NCBI RefSeq assembly: GCF_004214895.1
Contig: NZ_CP035952.1
Coordinates: forward strand, 4,474,501 to 4,538,500
Origin: Pseudomonas tructae
GTDB taxonomy: Bacteria > Pseudomonadota > Gammaproteobacteria > Pseudomonadales > Pseudomonadaceae
DNA length: 64,000 nucleotides
Reading direction: 5' to 3'
Each line of letters begins with the position of its first letter. Position 1 is the stretch's first letter. This document shows positions 1-9,959 of the stretch, piece after piece. The notes under the pieces are model-generated. The model did not search any database. It was not told where the DNA came from and worked only from the letters and a program-made list of their open reading frames with translations. The translations under genes and the position numbers were made by a program.

Positions 1-1013
1 GCACGCGCCAGCAGCTCGTTGAGCCGGCTCAGGGCGCCGCCGGCAGCGTAATAGGCGTACTGCAGGTTGAGCAGTTGCTCGACCGGGCCGATCATGAACC
101 ACAGGTAGCTGAACACTGCGAGCATCTGCCCGATCGACAAATCCGAGAACAGCACCGTAAGCATCGCCGCGGCGCGGAAAATATCGATGCCGAACTGGAA
201 CAGCAAGCCACTGGCACGCCCACTGGCATCGCTTTTCCATTGTGAGGCGACCGCATAGTTGCGCACTTCCTGGGCACGCAGGCCAAGGCGGCCGAGGAAA
301 TAGCCCTGGCGATTACTGGCGCGGATCTCCTGGATCGCATCCAGGGTTTCGGTCAGCGCCTGGGTGAAGCGCGACGTGCTGTCGTTCTCCAGCTTTTTCA
401 AGTGCTTGACCCGCTTGCCCAGTTGCACTGTGGCAAAAATCACCAGCGGGTTGAACAGCAGAATCAGCAGCGCCAGTTGCCAGTGCATCCACATCAGGAT
501 GGCAGCGGTGCCGGTCAGGGTCAGCATGGCCACCAGAAAGCGGCTGAGGGTTTCGCCAACGAACTTGTCGAGGGTGTCCAGGTCGGTGACCAGGTGAGTG
601 GTCACGGTACCGCTACCCAGGCTTTCGTATTCGCTGAGGGAGATGCGTTTGAGCCGCTCGATCAGACGGATGCGCAAGCGATAGACGATATCCTTGGCCA
701 GCCCCGCGAACAGCTTGGCCTGCACAACGTTGAACGCCAGGGCTGCGCAACGCAGGGTCAAGGTGAATGCCAGCATCAGGCCGATGTAGCCGGCGGCAAC
801 CTGCCAACTGCCGGGGAGGAACTGGTTCATCCACTTCAGCGCCGCATCGCCATGGCCCAGCAGCACTTCATCGACCAGCAACGGCAGCAGCAAGGGAATC
901 GGCACGCTGCACAACGCCGCCAGCACGGCCACACCATTGGCGATCCACAGCGCTTTTTTATGACGCAGGGCCAGGCGGCGGATTTCTGCCCAGCTCAAGC
1001 GATCAGCTTGCAC
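1..1013 (-). CDS. ABC exporter, transmembrane part (truncated by window edge)
   Basis: The reverse strand is open from about 1013 to the window start and encodes the membrane half of an MsbA/MdlB-type ABC exporter. There is a charged N-terminus, several hydrophobic segments (for example CSVPIPLLLPLLVDEVLLG), and the coupling-helix context KRISLSEYESLGSGTVTTHL typical of type IV exporters. The ATPase domain would lie beyond base 1. I place the start at GTG 1013 (protein begins MQADRLSWAEIRR); TTG at 998 is an alternative. It lies 40 bp after the DsbA-like gene on the same strand and is probably its operon partner. The substrate cannot be told from this half. Confidence 0.8.
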   Translation of the reverse strand, partial: MQADRLSWAEIRRLALRHKKALWIANGVAVLAALCSVPIPLLLPLLVDEVLLGHGDAALKWMNQFLPGSWQVAAGYIGLMLAFTLTLRCAALAFNVVQAKLFAGLAKDIVYRLRIRLIERLKRISLSEYESLGSGTVTTHLVTDLDTLDKFVGETLSRFLVAMLTLTGTAAILMWMHWQLALLILLFNPLVIFATVQLGKRVKHLKKLENDSTSRFTQALTETLDAIQEIRASNRQGYFLGRLGLRAQEVRNYAVASQWKSDASGRASGLLFQFGIDIFRAAAMLTVLFSDLSIGQMLAVFSYLWFMIGPVEQLLNLQYAYYAAGGALSRLNELLAR

Positions 1014-1053
1014 AGGACCTGGCCCTGGTACCGGGTCGGGTGAACCCGGCAGG

Positions 1054-1689
1054 TCAAGCACAGGCAGCCTGCTTGAGCCAGCGGCCGAGCAGTGGTTCGA
1101 GGGCGTCGAGGGCCTGGTAGCCGTTGGTCAGCAAGGCCAGCTGGCCATTGCGCTCGGCCAGCAGGGTCGGGAAGCCGGCGATGCCCAGGTCCTGGACCCA
1201 GGAGAAGTCGGCCGCCGTGGCCGAACGTTGTTCGGCGCGGGTGAAGGCATCGGCAAAGGCTGCGCGTTCGTAACCGGCCTGTTCAGCCAGCTCCACCAGC
1301 AACGGTGCACGGGTAACGTCTTCGCCACGCTGGTAGAAGGCTTGCTGGATCAGCTTGAGCAAGGCACCGACATGCTGCGGGTCAAGGCTGCGGGCGGTGA
1401 CCAGGGCCCGACAGGCAGGCTCGGTGTCGTAAACAAAACCGTCCGGCAGCGCACCCTCGAACCGGAACGTCTGCCCGGTGGCCTCGTGCACCGCCTGCCA
1501 GTGATCGAGGATATAGCCACGGGTCGCGGCATCCAGTGCCCGGCTGCCCGAGCGCAGGCCACCCAGCACCACCTGGGTCGGCACACCTGCCGCCTGCGCC
1601 TGGGCGATCAAGGCTTCGGCGACCGGGGCAAAACCCCAGCACCAGGAGCACATCGGGTCCATCACATACAGCAGGCGTGCGGACATCAA
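1054..1689 (-). CDS. DsbA-family thioredoxin-like protein
   Basis: A 211-residue protein with a thioredoxin-fold active site CSWC at residues 14-17 and the cis-proline loop GFPTLL near residue 175, as in the DsbA/FrnE-like family with an alpha-helical insertion. There is no signal peptide, so it is probably cytoplasmic, unlike true DsbA. It starts directly after the trhO stop codon (zero spacing), which implies co-transcription and perhaps translational coupling with trhO. The exact oxidoreductase or isomerase substrate is unknown. Two methionines begin the frame and either could be the start. Confidence 0.85.
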   Translation of the reverse strand: MMSARLLYVMDPMCSWCWGFAPVAEALIAQAQAAGVPTQVVLGGLRSGSRALDAATRGYILDHWQAVHEATGQTFRFEGALPDGFVYDTEPACRALVTARSLDPQHVGALLKLIQQAFYQRGEDVTRAPLLVELAEQAGYERAAFADAFTRAEQRSATAADFSWVQDLGIAGFPTLLAERNGQLALLTNGYQALDALEPLLGRWLKQAACA

Positions 1690-2628
1690 TCAGGCCTCGG
1701 CAACTTTGCGGTAGTTGTGACCGATCGGGTGAGGCTGATTGCGCGCCTTGGCCAGCTCGATCTGCTTCTGCCGGTCAATGGCACTGCGCCGGGTCTTTTC
1801 GCTCAGGCTGTCCCAGCAATGCGGGCAGCTGATGCCTGGCGAATAGTGCTCGGACGCACGCTCCTCCACGCTGATCGGGGTGCGGCAGGCATGACACTGG
1901 TCGTAGTCACCTTCGCTCAGGTCGTGACGCACGGTGACCCGGTTGTCGAACACAAAGCAGTCACCCTCCCAGCGGCTTTCATCCTGGGGTACCTCTTCGA
2001 GGTATTTGAGGATCCCGCCCTTTAGATGATAGACCTCTTCGAAACCCTCGCCGAGCATATAGCTGGAGGCTTTCTCGCAGCGAATGCCGCCGGTGCAGAA
2101 CATCGCCACCTTCTTGTGCTTGGCCGGATCGAAGTTGGCCTTGATGTACTCGGGGAACTCACGGAAGGTGGTGGTCTTGGGGTCGATCGCGCCTTCGAAG
2201 GTACCGATCGCCACTTCGTAGTCGTTGCGGGTATCGATCAGCAGCACTTCAGGGTCGCTGATCAGCGCGTTCCAGTCCTGGGGCTCGACGTAGGTACCGA
2301 CTTTGTAGTTCGGGTCCACGCCCGGTACGCCGAGGGTGACAATCTCTTTCTTGAGCTTGACCTTGGTGCGGTAGAACGGCTGTTCATCGCAGTAGGATTC
2401 CTTGTGGTCGACATCGACCAGGCGCGCATCGCTGCGCAGCCAGGCCAGCAGGCCGTCGATACCTTCACGGGTACCGGAAACCGTGCCGTTGATACCTTCC
2501 TCGGCCAGCAACAAAGTGCCCTTGATGCCGTTGGCCATCATGCTCTCGAGCAGCGGCTCGCGCAGCTCGACGTAATCTTTGAGGGTGACGAATTTGTACA
2601 GCGCCGCAACGACGATAGTGTGGGACAT
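1690..2628 (-). CDS. trhO: tRNA uridine(34) hydroxylase TrhO (rhodanese family)
   Basis: A 312-residue YceA/TrhO protein. An N-terminal acylphosphatase-like domain ([15 protein letters not shown]) precedes a rhodanese domain with the cysteine loop [10 protein letters not shown] near residue 179, and two C-terminal CxxC pairs begin near residue 245 (CHAC, then CPHC). TrhO makes 5-hydroxyuridine at position 34 of certain tRNAs by an oxygen-dependent route (family knowledge). The start at 2628 is chosen because GGAG lies 10 bases upstream and the protein then begins [14 protein letters not shown]; an upstream extension in frame has no ribosome binding site. It heads a cluster with the DsbA-like gene and the ABC exporter. 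Confidence 0.92.
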   Translation of the reverse strand: MSHTIVVAALYKFVTLKDYVELREPLLESMMANGIKGTLLLAEEGINGTVSGTREGIDGLLAWLRSDARLVDVDHKESYCDEQPFYRTKVKLKKEIVTLGVPGVDPNYKVGTYVEPQDWNALISDPEVLLIDTRNDYEVAIGTFEGAIDPKTTTFREFPEYIKANFDPAKHKKVAMFCTGGIRCEKASSYMLGEGFEEVYHLKGGILKYLEEVPQDESRWEGDCFVFDNRVTVRHDLSEGDYDQCHACRTPISVEERASEHYSPGISCPHCWDSLSEKTRRSAIDRQKQIELAKARNQPHPIGHNYRKVAEA

Positions 2629-2737
2629 GCAGAAACTTCTCCAGGTGGTCACCCTCGCAAAGGGCGGACCGGATGCCAAATAAAAACGCGCCGACAAGCG
2701 GCGCGTTAGTCATTCTAGCAAAAACCTGACAAGGAAA

Positions 2738-3037
2738 TCAGTGCTTGCTACCACCGGCGCAGGTCGGTGATGCCGGCGCTACGCCGATTGCCTGCCATTC
2801 CTGCGGCGTGTAGGTGTGCAGCGCCAGGGCGTGGAACTGGCCCATCAGCTCACCCAGGGTGGCGTAGACCTTTTGGTGACGCTTGACGCTATTGAGCCCC
2901 TCGAACTGCTCGCTCACCAGCACCGCCTTGTAGTGGGTCTGCTGGCCACGGCTGTGCATGTGGCTTTCATCGAGCACCTGCAGGTGCTTTGGCGCCAGCG
3001 CCTGCAGGCTCTGCTCGATCTTTTGCTGCATGGTCAT
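2738..3037 (-). CDS. bolA: BolA family protein
   Basis: A 99-residue BolA-type protein with the class II KH-like fold. It shows the conserved stretch LNSVKRHQKVYATLGEL, which contains the histidine that with monothiol glutaredoxins binds a [2Fe-2S] cluster in this family, and a C-terminal histidine. BolA proteins act in iron-sulfur trafficking and, in E. coli, as morphology-linked transcription factors. It lies 15 bp downstream of the DUF2059 gene and upstream of trhO. A second in-frame ATG at 3031 is possible. Recalled P. aeruginosa order (fumC2, hypothetical, bolA, trhO) matches. Confidence 0.9.
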   Translation of the reverse strand: MTMQQKIEQSLQALAPKHLQVLDESHMHSRGQQTHYKAVLVSEQFEGLNSVKRHQKVYATLGELMGQFHALALHTYTPQEWQAIGVAPASPTCAGGSKH

Positions 3038-3052
3038 ATCAGGCTCCGCGAG

Positions 3053-3574
3053 TTACTTCTTGGCCGGCGCGGCCTTGCCGGCATTCGGATCGAGTTCCTT
3101 GGTCATGTCAGCCAGCAGCTTGTTGACCACCGGTACCGCGCTTTCCAGTTTCTGCTGGGTGAGCTGGGCCGATTGCTGGGTCACTTGCGGCATCTTCTCC
3201 AGGACTTTCTTGCCCAGAGGCGACTGGTAGAACGCGACCAGGTCCTTCAACTCGCTTTCAGTGAAGGTAGTGGTGTAGAGCTTGACCATGTCCGGCTTGA
3301 GCTTGTTCCAGCCGATGGCCTGGTCAAGGGCAGCGTTGGCCTTGGCCTGATAGCTGTCGAGCACGGATTTCTTCGAGGCCGGGGCCTTGGTCTGCTCGAA
3401 ACGCTGGGCGAACATCTGTTGCACCTGCATGTAGACCGGAGTACCGAGCTTGTCGGCATGCGCCATCATGAGGAATTTTTCAGCACTGGCGTTGTGGCTG
3501 GCGGTATCTGCAAGCACCTGGCCGCTGGCGCAGACCAGCGCTACAGCAGTGCAGAGGGCGCGAAGACGGGTCAT
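3053..3574 (-). CDS. DUF2059 secreted protein
   Basis: A 173-residue protein with a clear signal peptide (MTRLRALCTAVALVCASGQVLA, cleavage near residue 22) and a helical DUF2059 domain. The typical pattern is FTESELKDLVAFYQSPLGKK followed by a conserved helix. It is expected in the periplasm; the family has no proven activity. The start at 3574 follows AAGGA by six bases and gives a normal signal peptide, whereas a longer frame to 3622 does not. The 3' end is lysine and alanine rich. It precedes bolA by 15 bp on the same strand. Confidence 0.88.
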   Translation of the reverse strand: MTRLRALCTAVALVCASGQVLADTASHNASAEKFLMMAHADKLGTPVYMQVQQMFAQRFEQTKAPASKKSVLDSYQAKANAALDQAIGWNKLKPDMVKLYTTTFTESELKDLVAFYQSPLGKKVLEKMPQVTQQSAQLTQQKLESAVPVVNKLLADMTKELDPNAGKAAPAKK

Positions 3575-3730
3575 CGGAATTCCTTCAATAGACAGAAGAG
3601 GTAGTACCCCAGAATAGAGCATTCTGCGCCGACAGTGGCACAGTGCTCAAGTGGGTCGACGCGCAATGGAACCGCTACGCCAAATAAGGACCTAAACTGC
3701 GAATTCAGACCACAAGGGAGTGAGCGCAGC

Positions 3731-5125
3731 ATGAGCCGTATCGAAACTGACAGCCTCGGGCCGGTCGAAGTTCCTGACGATGCCTACTGGGGAGCCCAGA
3801 CGCAGCGCTCGCTGATCAACTTTGCCATCGGCAAGCAGCGTATGCCACTGGCCGTTTTGCATGCCCTGGCACTGATCAAGAAAGCCGCTGCCCGGGTCAA
3901 CAGCCGCAACGGAGACCTTGCGGCGGACATCGCCCGCTTGATCGAACAGGCCGCTGACGAAGTGCTCGACGGCCAGCTTGACGACCAGTTTCCACTCGTC
4001 GTCTGGCAAACCGGCAGTGGCACCCAGAGCAACATGAACGTCAACGAGGTGATCGCCGGTCGTGCCAACGAACTGGCGGGCAAGGGCCGTGGCGGCAAGG
4101 CGCCAGTACACCCCAACGATCACGTCAACCGCTCGCAAAGCTCCAATGACTGCTTCCCTACCGCCATGCACATTGCCGCCGCCCAGGCGGTGCAGCACAC
4201 GCTGCTGCCGGCGATCAGCGAGCTGTCGGCAGGGCTGGCGGAGCTGGCGGTGCGTCATCAGCACCTGGTGAAAACCGGCCGTACCCATATGATGGACGCC
4301 ACGCCGATCACCTTCGGCCAGGAACTTTCGGCCTACGTTGCCCAGCTCGACTACGCCCAGCGCGCCATACGTTCGGCCCTGCCAGCAGTCTGCGAACTGG
4401 CCCAGGGCGGCACCGCAGTAGGCACGGGGCTGAACGCCCCGCACGGTTTTGCCGAAGCCATTGCCGCCGAGCTGGCCGCCCTCTGCGGCCTGCCGTTCGT
4501 TACCGCGCCCAACAAGTTCGCCGCTCTGGCCGGTCATGAACCGCTGACCACCCTCGCCGGCGGCCTGAAAACCCTGGCCGTGGCCTTGATGAAACTGGCC
4601 AACGACCTGCGCCTGCTTGGCTCCGGGCCCCGTGGCGGCATTGCCGAGGTGCGCCTGCCGGCAAACGAGCCAGGCAGCTCGATCATGCCTGGCAAGGTCA
4701 ATCCGACCCAGTGCGAGGCCCTGTCGATGCTGGCCTGCCAAGTGCTGGGCAATGACACCACGATCGGTTTTGCCGCCAGCCAAGGGCATTTGCAGTTGAA
4801 TGTGTTCAAGCCGGTGATCATCCACAACCTGCTGCAGTCCATCGAACTGCTGGCCGATGGTTGTAGCAACTTCCAGCAGCACTGCATTGCCGGCCTGGAA
4901 GCGGATACCGAGCAGATGGCTGCGCACCTGGAGCGCGGGCTGATGCTGGTGACTGCGCTCAACCCGCATATCGGCTACGACAAGGCCGCAGAAATCGCCA
5001 AGAAGGCCTACAGCGAAGGCACTACCCTGCGCGAGGCGGCCTTGAGCCTGGGCTACCTGAGCAACGAGCAGTTCGACCAGTGGGTGCGCCCGGAAAAAAT
5101 GCTCGAACCGGGCGCCAAAGGCTGA
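3731..5125 (+). CDS. fumC: Fumarate hydratase class II
   Basis: A 464-residue fumarase C, which interconverts fumarate and malate in the TCA cycle without an iron-sulfur cluster. The superfamily signature [17 protein letters not shown] and the substrate-site stretch [17 protein letters not shown] are intact, as is [12 protein letters not shown]. The start at 3731 ([15 protein letters not shown]) matches family length; a GGAG lies about 12 bases upstream. By neighbourhood it corresponds to the fumC2 copy of P. aeruginosa rather than the iron-starvation copy next to sodA. It is divergent from the DUF2059-bolA-trhO group and convergent with the EamA gene one base later. Confidence 0.95.
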   Translation: MSRIETDSLGPVEVPDDAYWGAQTQRSLINFAIGKQRMPLAVLHALALIKKAAARVNSRNGDLAADIARLIEQAADEVLDGQLDDQFPLVVWQTGSGTQSNMNVNEVIAGRANELAGKGRGGKAPVHPNDHVNRSQSSNDCFPTAMHIAAAQAVQHTLLPAISELSAGLAELAVRHQHLVKTGRTHMMDATPITFGQELSAYVAQLDYAQRAIRSALPAVCELAQGGTAVGTGLNAPHGFAEAIAAELAALCGLPFVTAPNKFAALAGHEPLTTLAGGLKTLAVALMKLANDLRLLGSGPRGGIAEVRLPANEPGSSIMPGKVNPTQCEALSMLACQVLGNDTTIGFAASQGHLQLNVFKPVIIHNLLQSIELLADGCSNFQQHCIAGLEADTEQMAAHLERGLMLVTALNPHIGYDKAAEIAKKAYSEGTTLREAALSLGYLSNEQFDQWVRPEKMLEPGAKG

Positions 5126-5126
5126 G

Positions 5127-6083
5127 TCAACGGGCCAGGCGTACGCGCCTGGCCCGCCAGCCGGCCACGATCGACGGGCCCAGGGCGGTCAGCGCCGACC
5201 CCAGCACCACCACCAGGGCTCCGATATAGCCCAAGGTGTTGATCTGCTCGGCGTGCACATAGTCCGGCCAGAACCAGGCCGCCAGGGCCACAGCGACGAA
5301 GGTGATCAGCGGCGTCACCGCCAGAGTCGCGCTGACCCGGGACGCTTCCCAGTGCGCCAGTGCCTCGGCAAAGGCACCGTAGGCCACCAGGGTGTTCAGG
5401 CAGCACGCCAGCAGCAGCCAGCCTTGTAATGGGCTCAGTGCCAGCGCCTGGAGCGGATGCACCCAGGGCGTCAGCAGCACCGCGCAGCACAGATAGATGA
5501 CCATCATCACCTGCATCGAATTCCACACCGTCAGCAGCTGCTTCTGGCTCAGGGCATAGAACACCCAGATGGTGGTGGCCAGCAGGATGGTCAGCACGCC
5601 CGTGGTGTAGATGCTCAAAGAAGTCAGCAACTCCTCAAGACGTTGATTGAAGAACAGGCCGAAGCCGATCAGCAATATCACCAGGCCCATGCCCTGCCCC
5701 AGGCTGAAGCGCTCCTTGAACAGGAACACACTGGCCACCAGCAACAACACCGGCCCCATCTGCACCACCAGTTGCGCCGTACCGGGGCTGAGCAACTTGA
5801 GCCCGACCAGGTACAGCACATAGTTGCCGACCAGGCCGCAGGTGGCCAGCAGCACCAGGCCCCAACCCTTGCGCCCGAGTGGTTTGAACGAAGGCAGACG
5901 CTTGCTCGCCGCCAACCAGGCCAGCAGCAAGCCACCGGACACCAGCAGGCGAAACCAGGTCACGGTGATCGGGTCCATCACCTGCAGCACCTGCTTGAGT
6001 TTGATCGGCAGGATGCCCCAGAGCAAGGCAGTCAGCAGTGACAAGCACAGGCCGTAAAGCCAGCGTCCGGAAGAAATATGCAT
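5127..6083 (-). CDS. EamA/DMT family transporter
   Basis: A 318-residue membrane protein with about ten hydrophobic helices in two EamA repeats (LTALLWGILPIKLKQVL and later ILLATTIWVFYALSQKQ), typical of drug/metabolite transporters of the inner membrane. The substrate is not predictable. The last ten codons lie on a 10-bp perfect inverted repeat (5132-5141 with 5146-5155, loop tacg) placed between this gene and convergent fumC. It may stabilise or end transcripts but has no T-run on either strand. Confidence 0.85.
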   Translation of the reverse strand: MHISSGRWLYGLCLSLLTALLWGILPIKLKQVLQVMDPITVTWFRLLVSGGLLLAWLAASKRLPSFKPLGRKGWGLVLLATCGLVGNYVLYLVGLKLLSPGTAQLVVQMGPVLLLVASVFLFKERFSLGQGMGLVILLIGFGLFFNQRLEELLTSLSIYTTGVLTILLATTIWVFYALSQKQLLTVWNSMQVMMVIYLCCAVLLTPWVHPLQALALSPLQGWLLLACCLNTLVAYGAFAEALAHWEASRVSATLAVTPLITFVAVALAAWFWPDYVHAEQINTLGYIGALVVVLGSALTALGPSIVAGWRARRVRLAR

Positions 6084-6199
6084 AACCAGCCTCGACAGCC
6101 CTTGGGTGGGGGAGAACTGGATTCTACGGGGTGCTCTGGTGGGGAAACAGGCAAGAATGCGGAAAAGAATTCAGTACTTCATTCCTTCAGTTCGTATGG

Positions 6200-6230
6200 A
6201 TCGCGGGGCAAGCCCGCTTCTACCCCGCGA
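6200..6230. repeat. REP element downstream of pap
   Basis: A palindromic cgcggggcaagcccgctt core is followed by a taccccgcga arm. It lies between the polyphosphate kinase stop and the divergent EamA start region. Confidence 0.7.
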
Positions 6231-6234
6231 TTGG

Positions 6235-7728
6235 CTATTTCTTGTGCTTCTTGAACGCCGTCTCCAGGGCCTCATTAACGGTGCGCAACACCTTGACCCG
6301 CGCCCAGCGCTTGTCATTGGCCTCGACCAGGGTCCAGGGCGCGATTTCGGTGCTGGTGCGATCGACCATGTCGCCCACCGCTTCGGCGTACTGCCCCCAT
6401 TTTTCGCGGTTGCGCCAATCCTCCTCGGTGATCTTGAAGCGCTTGAACGGGATCTGTTCCCGCTCCTGGAAGCGTTCGAGCTGGGTCTGCTCGTCGATCG
6501 ACAACCAGAACTTCACCACCACGACGCCGGCGTTGCTCAATTGCTCTTCAAAATCGTTGATCTCACCGTAGGCGCGCATCCAGTCCGCGCGGCTGCAAAA
6601 GCCTTCGACCCGCTCGACCAGCACCCGGCCATACCAGGAGCGGTCGAACACGGTGAACTTGCCGCGCGCCGGAATGTGCCGCCAGAAGCGCCACAGGTAA
6701 GGCTGCGCGCGCTCCTCCTCAGTAGGTGCGGCTATCGGCACGATGCGGTACTGACGCGGGTCGAGCGCCGCCGCCACGCGGCGAATGGCACCGCCCTTGC
6801 CTGCCGCGTCGTTGCCCTCGAACACCGCAATCAGCGCATGCCGACGCATGCGCTTGTCACGCAGCAGACCGGCCAGGCGTGCCTGTTCGGTAATCAGTTG
6901 TTCCTGATAGTCGTCTTTGTCCAGGCGCAAGCTCAGATCGAGGCTGCCGAGCAGGCTGCGCTGGTCGATGCTTTCGCCCAGCGGGGCAATGTTGGCCTGA
7001 TGGATCGGCGCATGATTGGCCTTGAGGGCGGCCTGCAAGCCTTCGAGCAGAATCTTGCCCACGGCCAGGCTGCGGTAATGCGGATCGACGCCTTCGATCA
7101 CATGCCAGGGTGCGTAGTCACGGCTGGTCTGGCGCAGCACGCGCTCACCAAAACGCACAAAGCGGTCGTAGGTCTCGGACTGCTGCCAGTCCAGCGGGCT
7201 GATCCGCCAGCTGTGCAACGGGTCATCCTTGAGCGCCTTGAGGCGGGCCTTCATCTGCTTCTTGGACAGGTGAAACCAGAACTTGAAAATCAGCGCGCCT
7301 TCATCGCAGAGCATCTCCTCCAGGCGTTCGGCACCACGGATGGCCTGGTCGAGCACGGCGTCCTTGAACTGGCCATGCACCCGCCCCTGGAGCATCTGGC
7401 TGTACCAGTTGCCGAAAAACACGCCCATCCGCCCCTTGGCCGGCAACGCCCGCCAGTAACGCCAGGCCGGTGGACGGGCGAGCTCTTCGTCAGTCTGCTG
7501 GTCGAAGGTGCGCACCTCGATCAGGCGCGGGTCCATCCATTCATTGAGCAGCTTGACCGTCTCGCCCTTGCCGGCGCCTTCAATGCCGTTGATCAGCACA
7601 ATCACCGGGAATCGCGCCTGCTGCTTGAGCTCGAACTGGGCTTCGAGCAGCGCTTCACGCAGCGCCGGGACCTCGGCGTCATAGGTGTCTTTGTCGATGG
7701 CGTGACCAATTTCAGCGGATTCGAACAT
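6235..7728 (-). CDS. pap: Polyphosphate:AMP phosphotransferase (two-domain PPK2)
   Basis: A 497-residue class II PPK2 protein made of two fused PPK2 domains. The first has a Walker A NGIEGAGKGE near residue 50 and the second FEGNDAAGKGG near residue 308; the lid and catalytic motifs (RSWYGRVLVERVEGF in the second half) are visible. Such proteins use polyphosphate to phosphorylate AMP to ADP, and the C-terminal domain is usually the catalytic one (family knowledge). The start at 7728 (MFESAEIGHAIDKDTYD) follows a GGGAG. It is transcribed divergently from mnmC with about 135 bp between. Confidence 0.93.
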   Translation of the reverse strand: MFESAEIGHAIDKDTYDAEVPALREALLEAQFELKQQARFPVIVLINGIEGAGKGETVKLLNEWMDPRLIEVRTFDQQTDEELARPPAWRYWRALPAKGRMGVFFGNWYSQMLQGRVHGQFKDAVLDQAIRGAERLEEMLCDEGALIFKFWFHLSKKQMKARLKALKDDPLHSWRISPLDWQQSETYDRFVRFGERVLRQTSRDYAPWHVIEGVDPHYRSLAVGKILLEGLQAALKANHAPIHQANIAPLGESIDQRSLLGSLDLSLRLDKDDYQEQLITEQARLAGLLRDKRMRRHALIAVFEGNDAAGKGGAIRRVAAALDPRQYRIVPIAAPTEEERAQPYLWRFWRHIPARGKFTVFDRSWYGRVLVERVEGFCSRADWMRAYGEINDFEEQLSNAGVVVVKFWLSIDEQTQLERFQEREQIPFKRFKITEEDWRNREKWGQYAEAVGDMVDRTSTEIAPWTLVEANDKRWARVKVLRTVNEALETAFKKHKK

Positions 7729-7863
7729 ACCAGGCTCCCTACATGGATAAGCAAGACTAGCGGATTGTCGAAACCTTTGTCGGCACAAAACAAAGCCTGC
7801 CACAGGTCAAACAGCCTTGCGCTGATCAGCTAAAATAGCCGTCTTGCCTGAGCTGAGCCGAAC

Positions 7864-9855
7864 ATGACCGAAGCAACCCAATACGCCCAGATCGACTGGG
7901 ATGAGCAGGGCCGCCCCCACTCGCGCCAATACGACGACATCTATTTCTCCAAGGAGCAGAGCCTGGAGGAAACCCGTCACGTGTTCATCGACCAGAACGA
8001 CCTGCGCCAGCGTTTCAGTGCGCTGCAACCGGGCCAGTGCCTGGTGATCGGCGAAACCGGCTTCGGCACCGGCTTGAACTTCTTCTGTGCCTGGCAGCTG
8101 TTTGCCGAGTGTGCCCCGGCGGATGCTCGCTTGCATTTCATCAGCGTGGAAAAATTCCCCCTGACCCGCGCCGACCTCAGCCGCGCCCTGGCCCTGTGGC
8201 CAACGCTGGCACCGTTCAGCCACCCGTTGCTGACCCAGTACGTGGCAGTGCACGCGGGCTTCCAGCCATTCGTGTTTGAACAGGGCCGAGTGCGCCTGAC
8301 CCTGATGATCGGAGACGTGCTGGAGCAGTTGCCGCAGCTCGACGCACAGGTCGATGCCTGGTTCCTCGACGGCTTTGCCCCGGCCAAGAACCCGGAAATG
8401 TGGACCCCGGAACTGTTCGCCCAGATCGGCCGGCTGTCGGCGCCCGGCGCCACCCTCGGCACCTTCACCAGCACCGGCTGGGTACGCCGTGGCCTGATCG
8501 CTGTGGGCTTTACCATGAAGCGCATTCCCGGCATCGGCAAGAAATGGGAAGTCCTGCGCGGCACCTTCAACGGCTGGCCACCCGAACAACCGCAGCCACC
8601 CGCGAGCGCCCCGTGGTTTGCCCGCCCGCCCGCGCCAAACGGGCCGCGCCAGGCCCTGGTGATCGGCGCTGGCCTGGCCGGTTGCGCGAGCGCCGCCAGC
8701 CTCGCCGCACGGGGTTGGCAGGTGAAGGTGCTGGAGCGTCACGCCACAGCGGCGGCCGAGGCTTCGGGCAACCCGCAAGGGGTGCTGTACCTCAAGCTGT
8801 CGGCGCATGGCACGGCATTGTCGCGCTTGATCCTCAGTGGCTTCGGCTACACCCGGCGGCTGCTCGAAAGCCTGCAACGTGGCCAGGACTGGGACGGCTG
8901 CGGGGTTTTGCAACTGGCCTTCGACGCCAAAGAAGAGCAACGCCAGCAACAACTGGCCGAAGCCTTCAATCCGCAATTGCTGCAACGCCTTGAACGTGAG
9001 CAGGCCGAGCAACTGGCAGGGGTGGCCTTGGGCAGTGGCGGGCTGTTCTATCCCGAAGCGGGCTGGGTGCATCCACCGGCGCTGTGCCAGGCGCAGTTGC
9101 AACACCCGAACATTACCCTGCTACCCCACCATCAGGTATTGCAATTGCGCAAGGTCGACGGCCTGTGGCAGGCCTGGGAAAGTGACAAACTGCTGGCCAG
9201 TGCGCCGCTGGTGGTGTTGGCCACCGCCGCCGAGATCCAGCGTTTCGAGCCTTGCGCGGCCCTGCCACTCAAGCGCATTCGCGGGCAGATCACCCGCCTG
9301 CCGGTCACCACACGCAGCCAGTCCCTGGCCACCGTGGTCTGCGCCGATGGCTACGTGGCGCCGCCGCGCAATGGTGCGCACACCCTGGGTGCCAGTTTCG
9401 ACTTCCACAGTACCGACCTGACGCCCACCACCGGTGAGCACGTGGGCAACCTTGGCCTGCTCGAAGAGATTTCCAGCGACCTGGCCGAGCGCCTGGGCGC
9501 ACACAGCCTTGACCCCCACGAGCTGCAGGGCCGCGCCGCGTTTCGCTGCACCAGCCCCGACTACCTGCCGATTGTCGGCCCACTGGCCGACCAGGCCCAG
9601 TTCAACCAGGACTACGCCGTGCTGGCCCGGGATGCCCGGCAGATCCCCGATACGCCCTGCCCCTGGCTTGACGGCCTGTTCGTCAACAGCGGCCATGGCT
9701 CACGCGGGCTGATCACCGCGCCACTGTCAGGCGAAATGATCGCCGCCTGGGCCGACAACGCACCGCTGCCAGTGCCCCGCGCCGTCGCCGAGGCCTGCCA
9801 TCCGAATCGTTTTATGTTGCGTGAGTTGATTCGCGGCAAGGGCAAGCAAGGTTAA
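7864..9855 (+). CDS. mnmC: Bifunctional tRNA mnm5s2U methyltransferase / FAD oxidoreductase
   Basis: A 663-residue MnmC. The N-terminal SAM methyltransferase domain (MnmD; GETGFGTGLNFF near residue 60, DAWFLDGFAPAKNPEMW) is fused to a C-terminal FAD-dependent oxidoreductase beginning near residue 266 (VIGAGLAGCASAASLAARGW). The two halves carry out the last two steps of mnm5s2U synthesis at wobble position 34 of tRNA: removal of the carboxymethyl group, then methylation. Full length, both domains intact. Its start ATG at 7864 lies in an AT-richer stretch. The NAGGN operon begins about 105 bp downstream. Confidence 0.95.
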   Translation: MTEATQYAQIDWDEQGRPHSRQYDDIYFSKEQSLEETRHVFIDQNDLRQRFSALQPGQCLVIGETGFGTGLNFFCAWQLFAECAPADARLHFISVEKFPLTRADLSRALALWPTLAPFSHPLLTQYVAVHAGFQPFVFEQGRVRLTLMIGDVLEQLPQLDAQVDAWFLDGFAPAKNPEMWTPELFAQIGRLSAPGATLGTFTSTGWVRRGLIAVGFTMKRIPGIGKKWEVLRGTFNGWPPEQPQPPASAPWFARPPAPNGPRQALVIGAGLAGCASAASLAARGWQVKVLERHATAAAEASGNPQGVLYLKLSAHGTALSRLILSGFGYTRRLLESLQRGQDWDGCGVLQLAFDAKEEQRQQQLAEAFNPQLLQRLEREQAEQLAGVALGSGGLFYPEAGWVHPPALCQAQLQHPNITLLPHHQVLQLRKVDGLWQAWESDKLLASAPLVVLATAAEIQRFEPCAALPLKRIRGQITRLPVTTRSQSLATVVCADGYVAPPRNGAHTLGASFDFHSTDLTPTTGEHVGNLGLLEEISSDLAERLGAHSLDPHELQGRAAFRCTSPDYLPIVGPLADQAQFNQDYAVLARDARQIPDTPCPWLDGLFVNSGHGSRGLITAPLSGEMIAAWADNAPLPVPRAVAEACHPNRFMLRELIRGKGKQG

Positions 9856-9959
9856 GCACTTATAACCGATTGATCTAAAACTCTCGCTATCCGCACCGGT
9901 CAGTTTTCATGTGCCCGCGCTGTGGGCATCTTCCCCAACGGCAAAACCGGTAAGGACTT

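Noticed and set aside
5132..5155. Bidirectional terminator between fumC and the EamA gene
   Set aside because: The 10-bp inverted repeat is real but has no T-run on either strand and lies in coding sequence.
6106..7833. 575-codon open frame antisense to pap
   Set aside because: The composition is that of a high-GC shadow frame; the opposite frame has complete PPK2 motifs.
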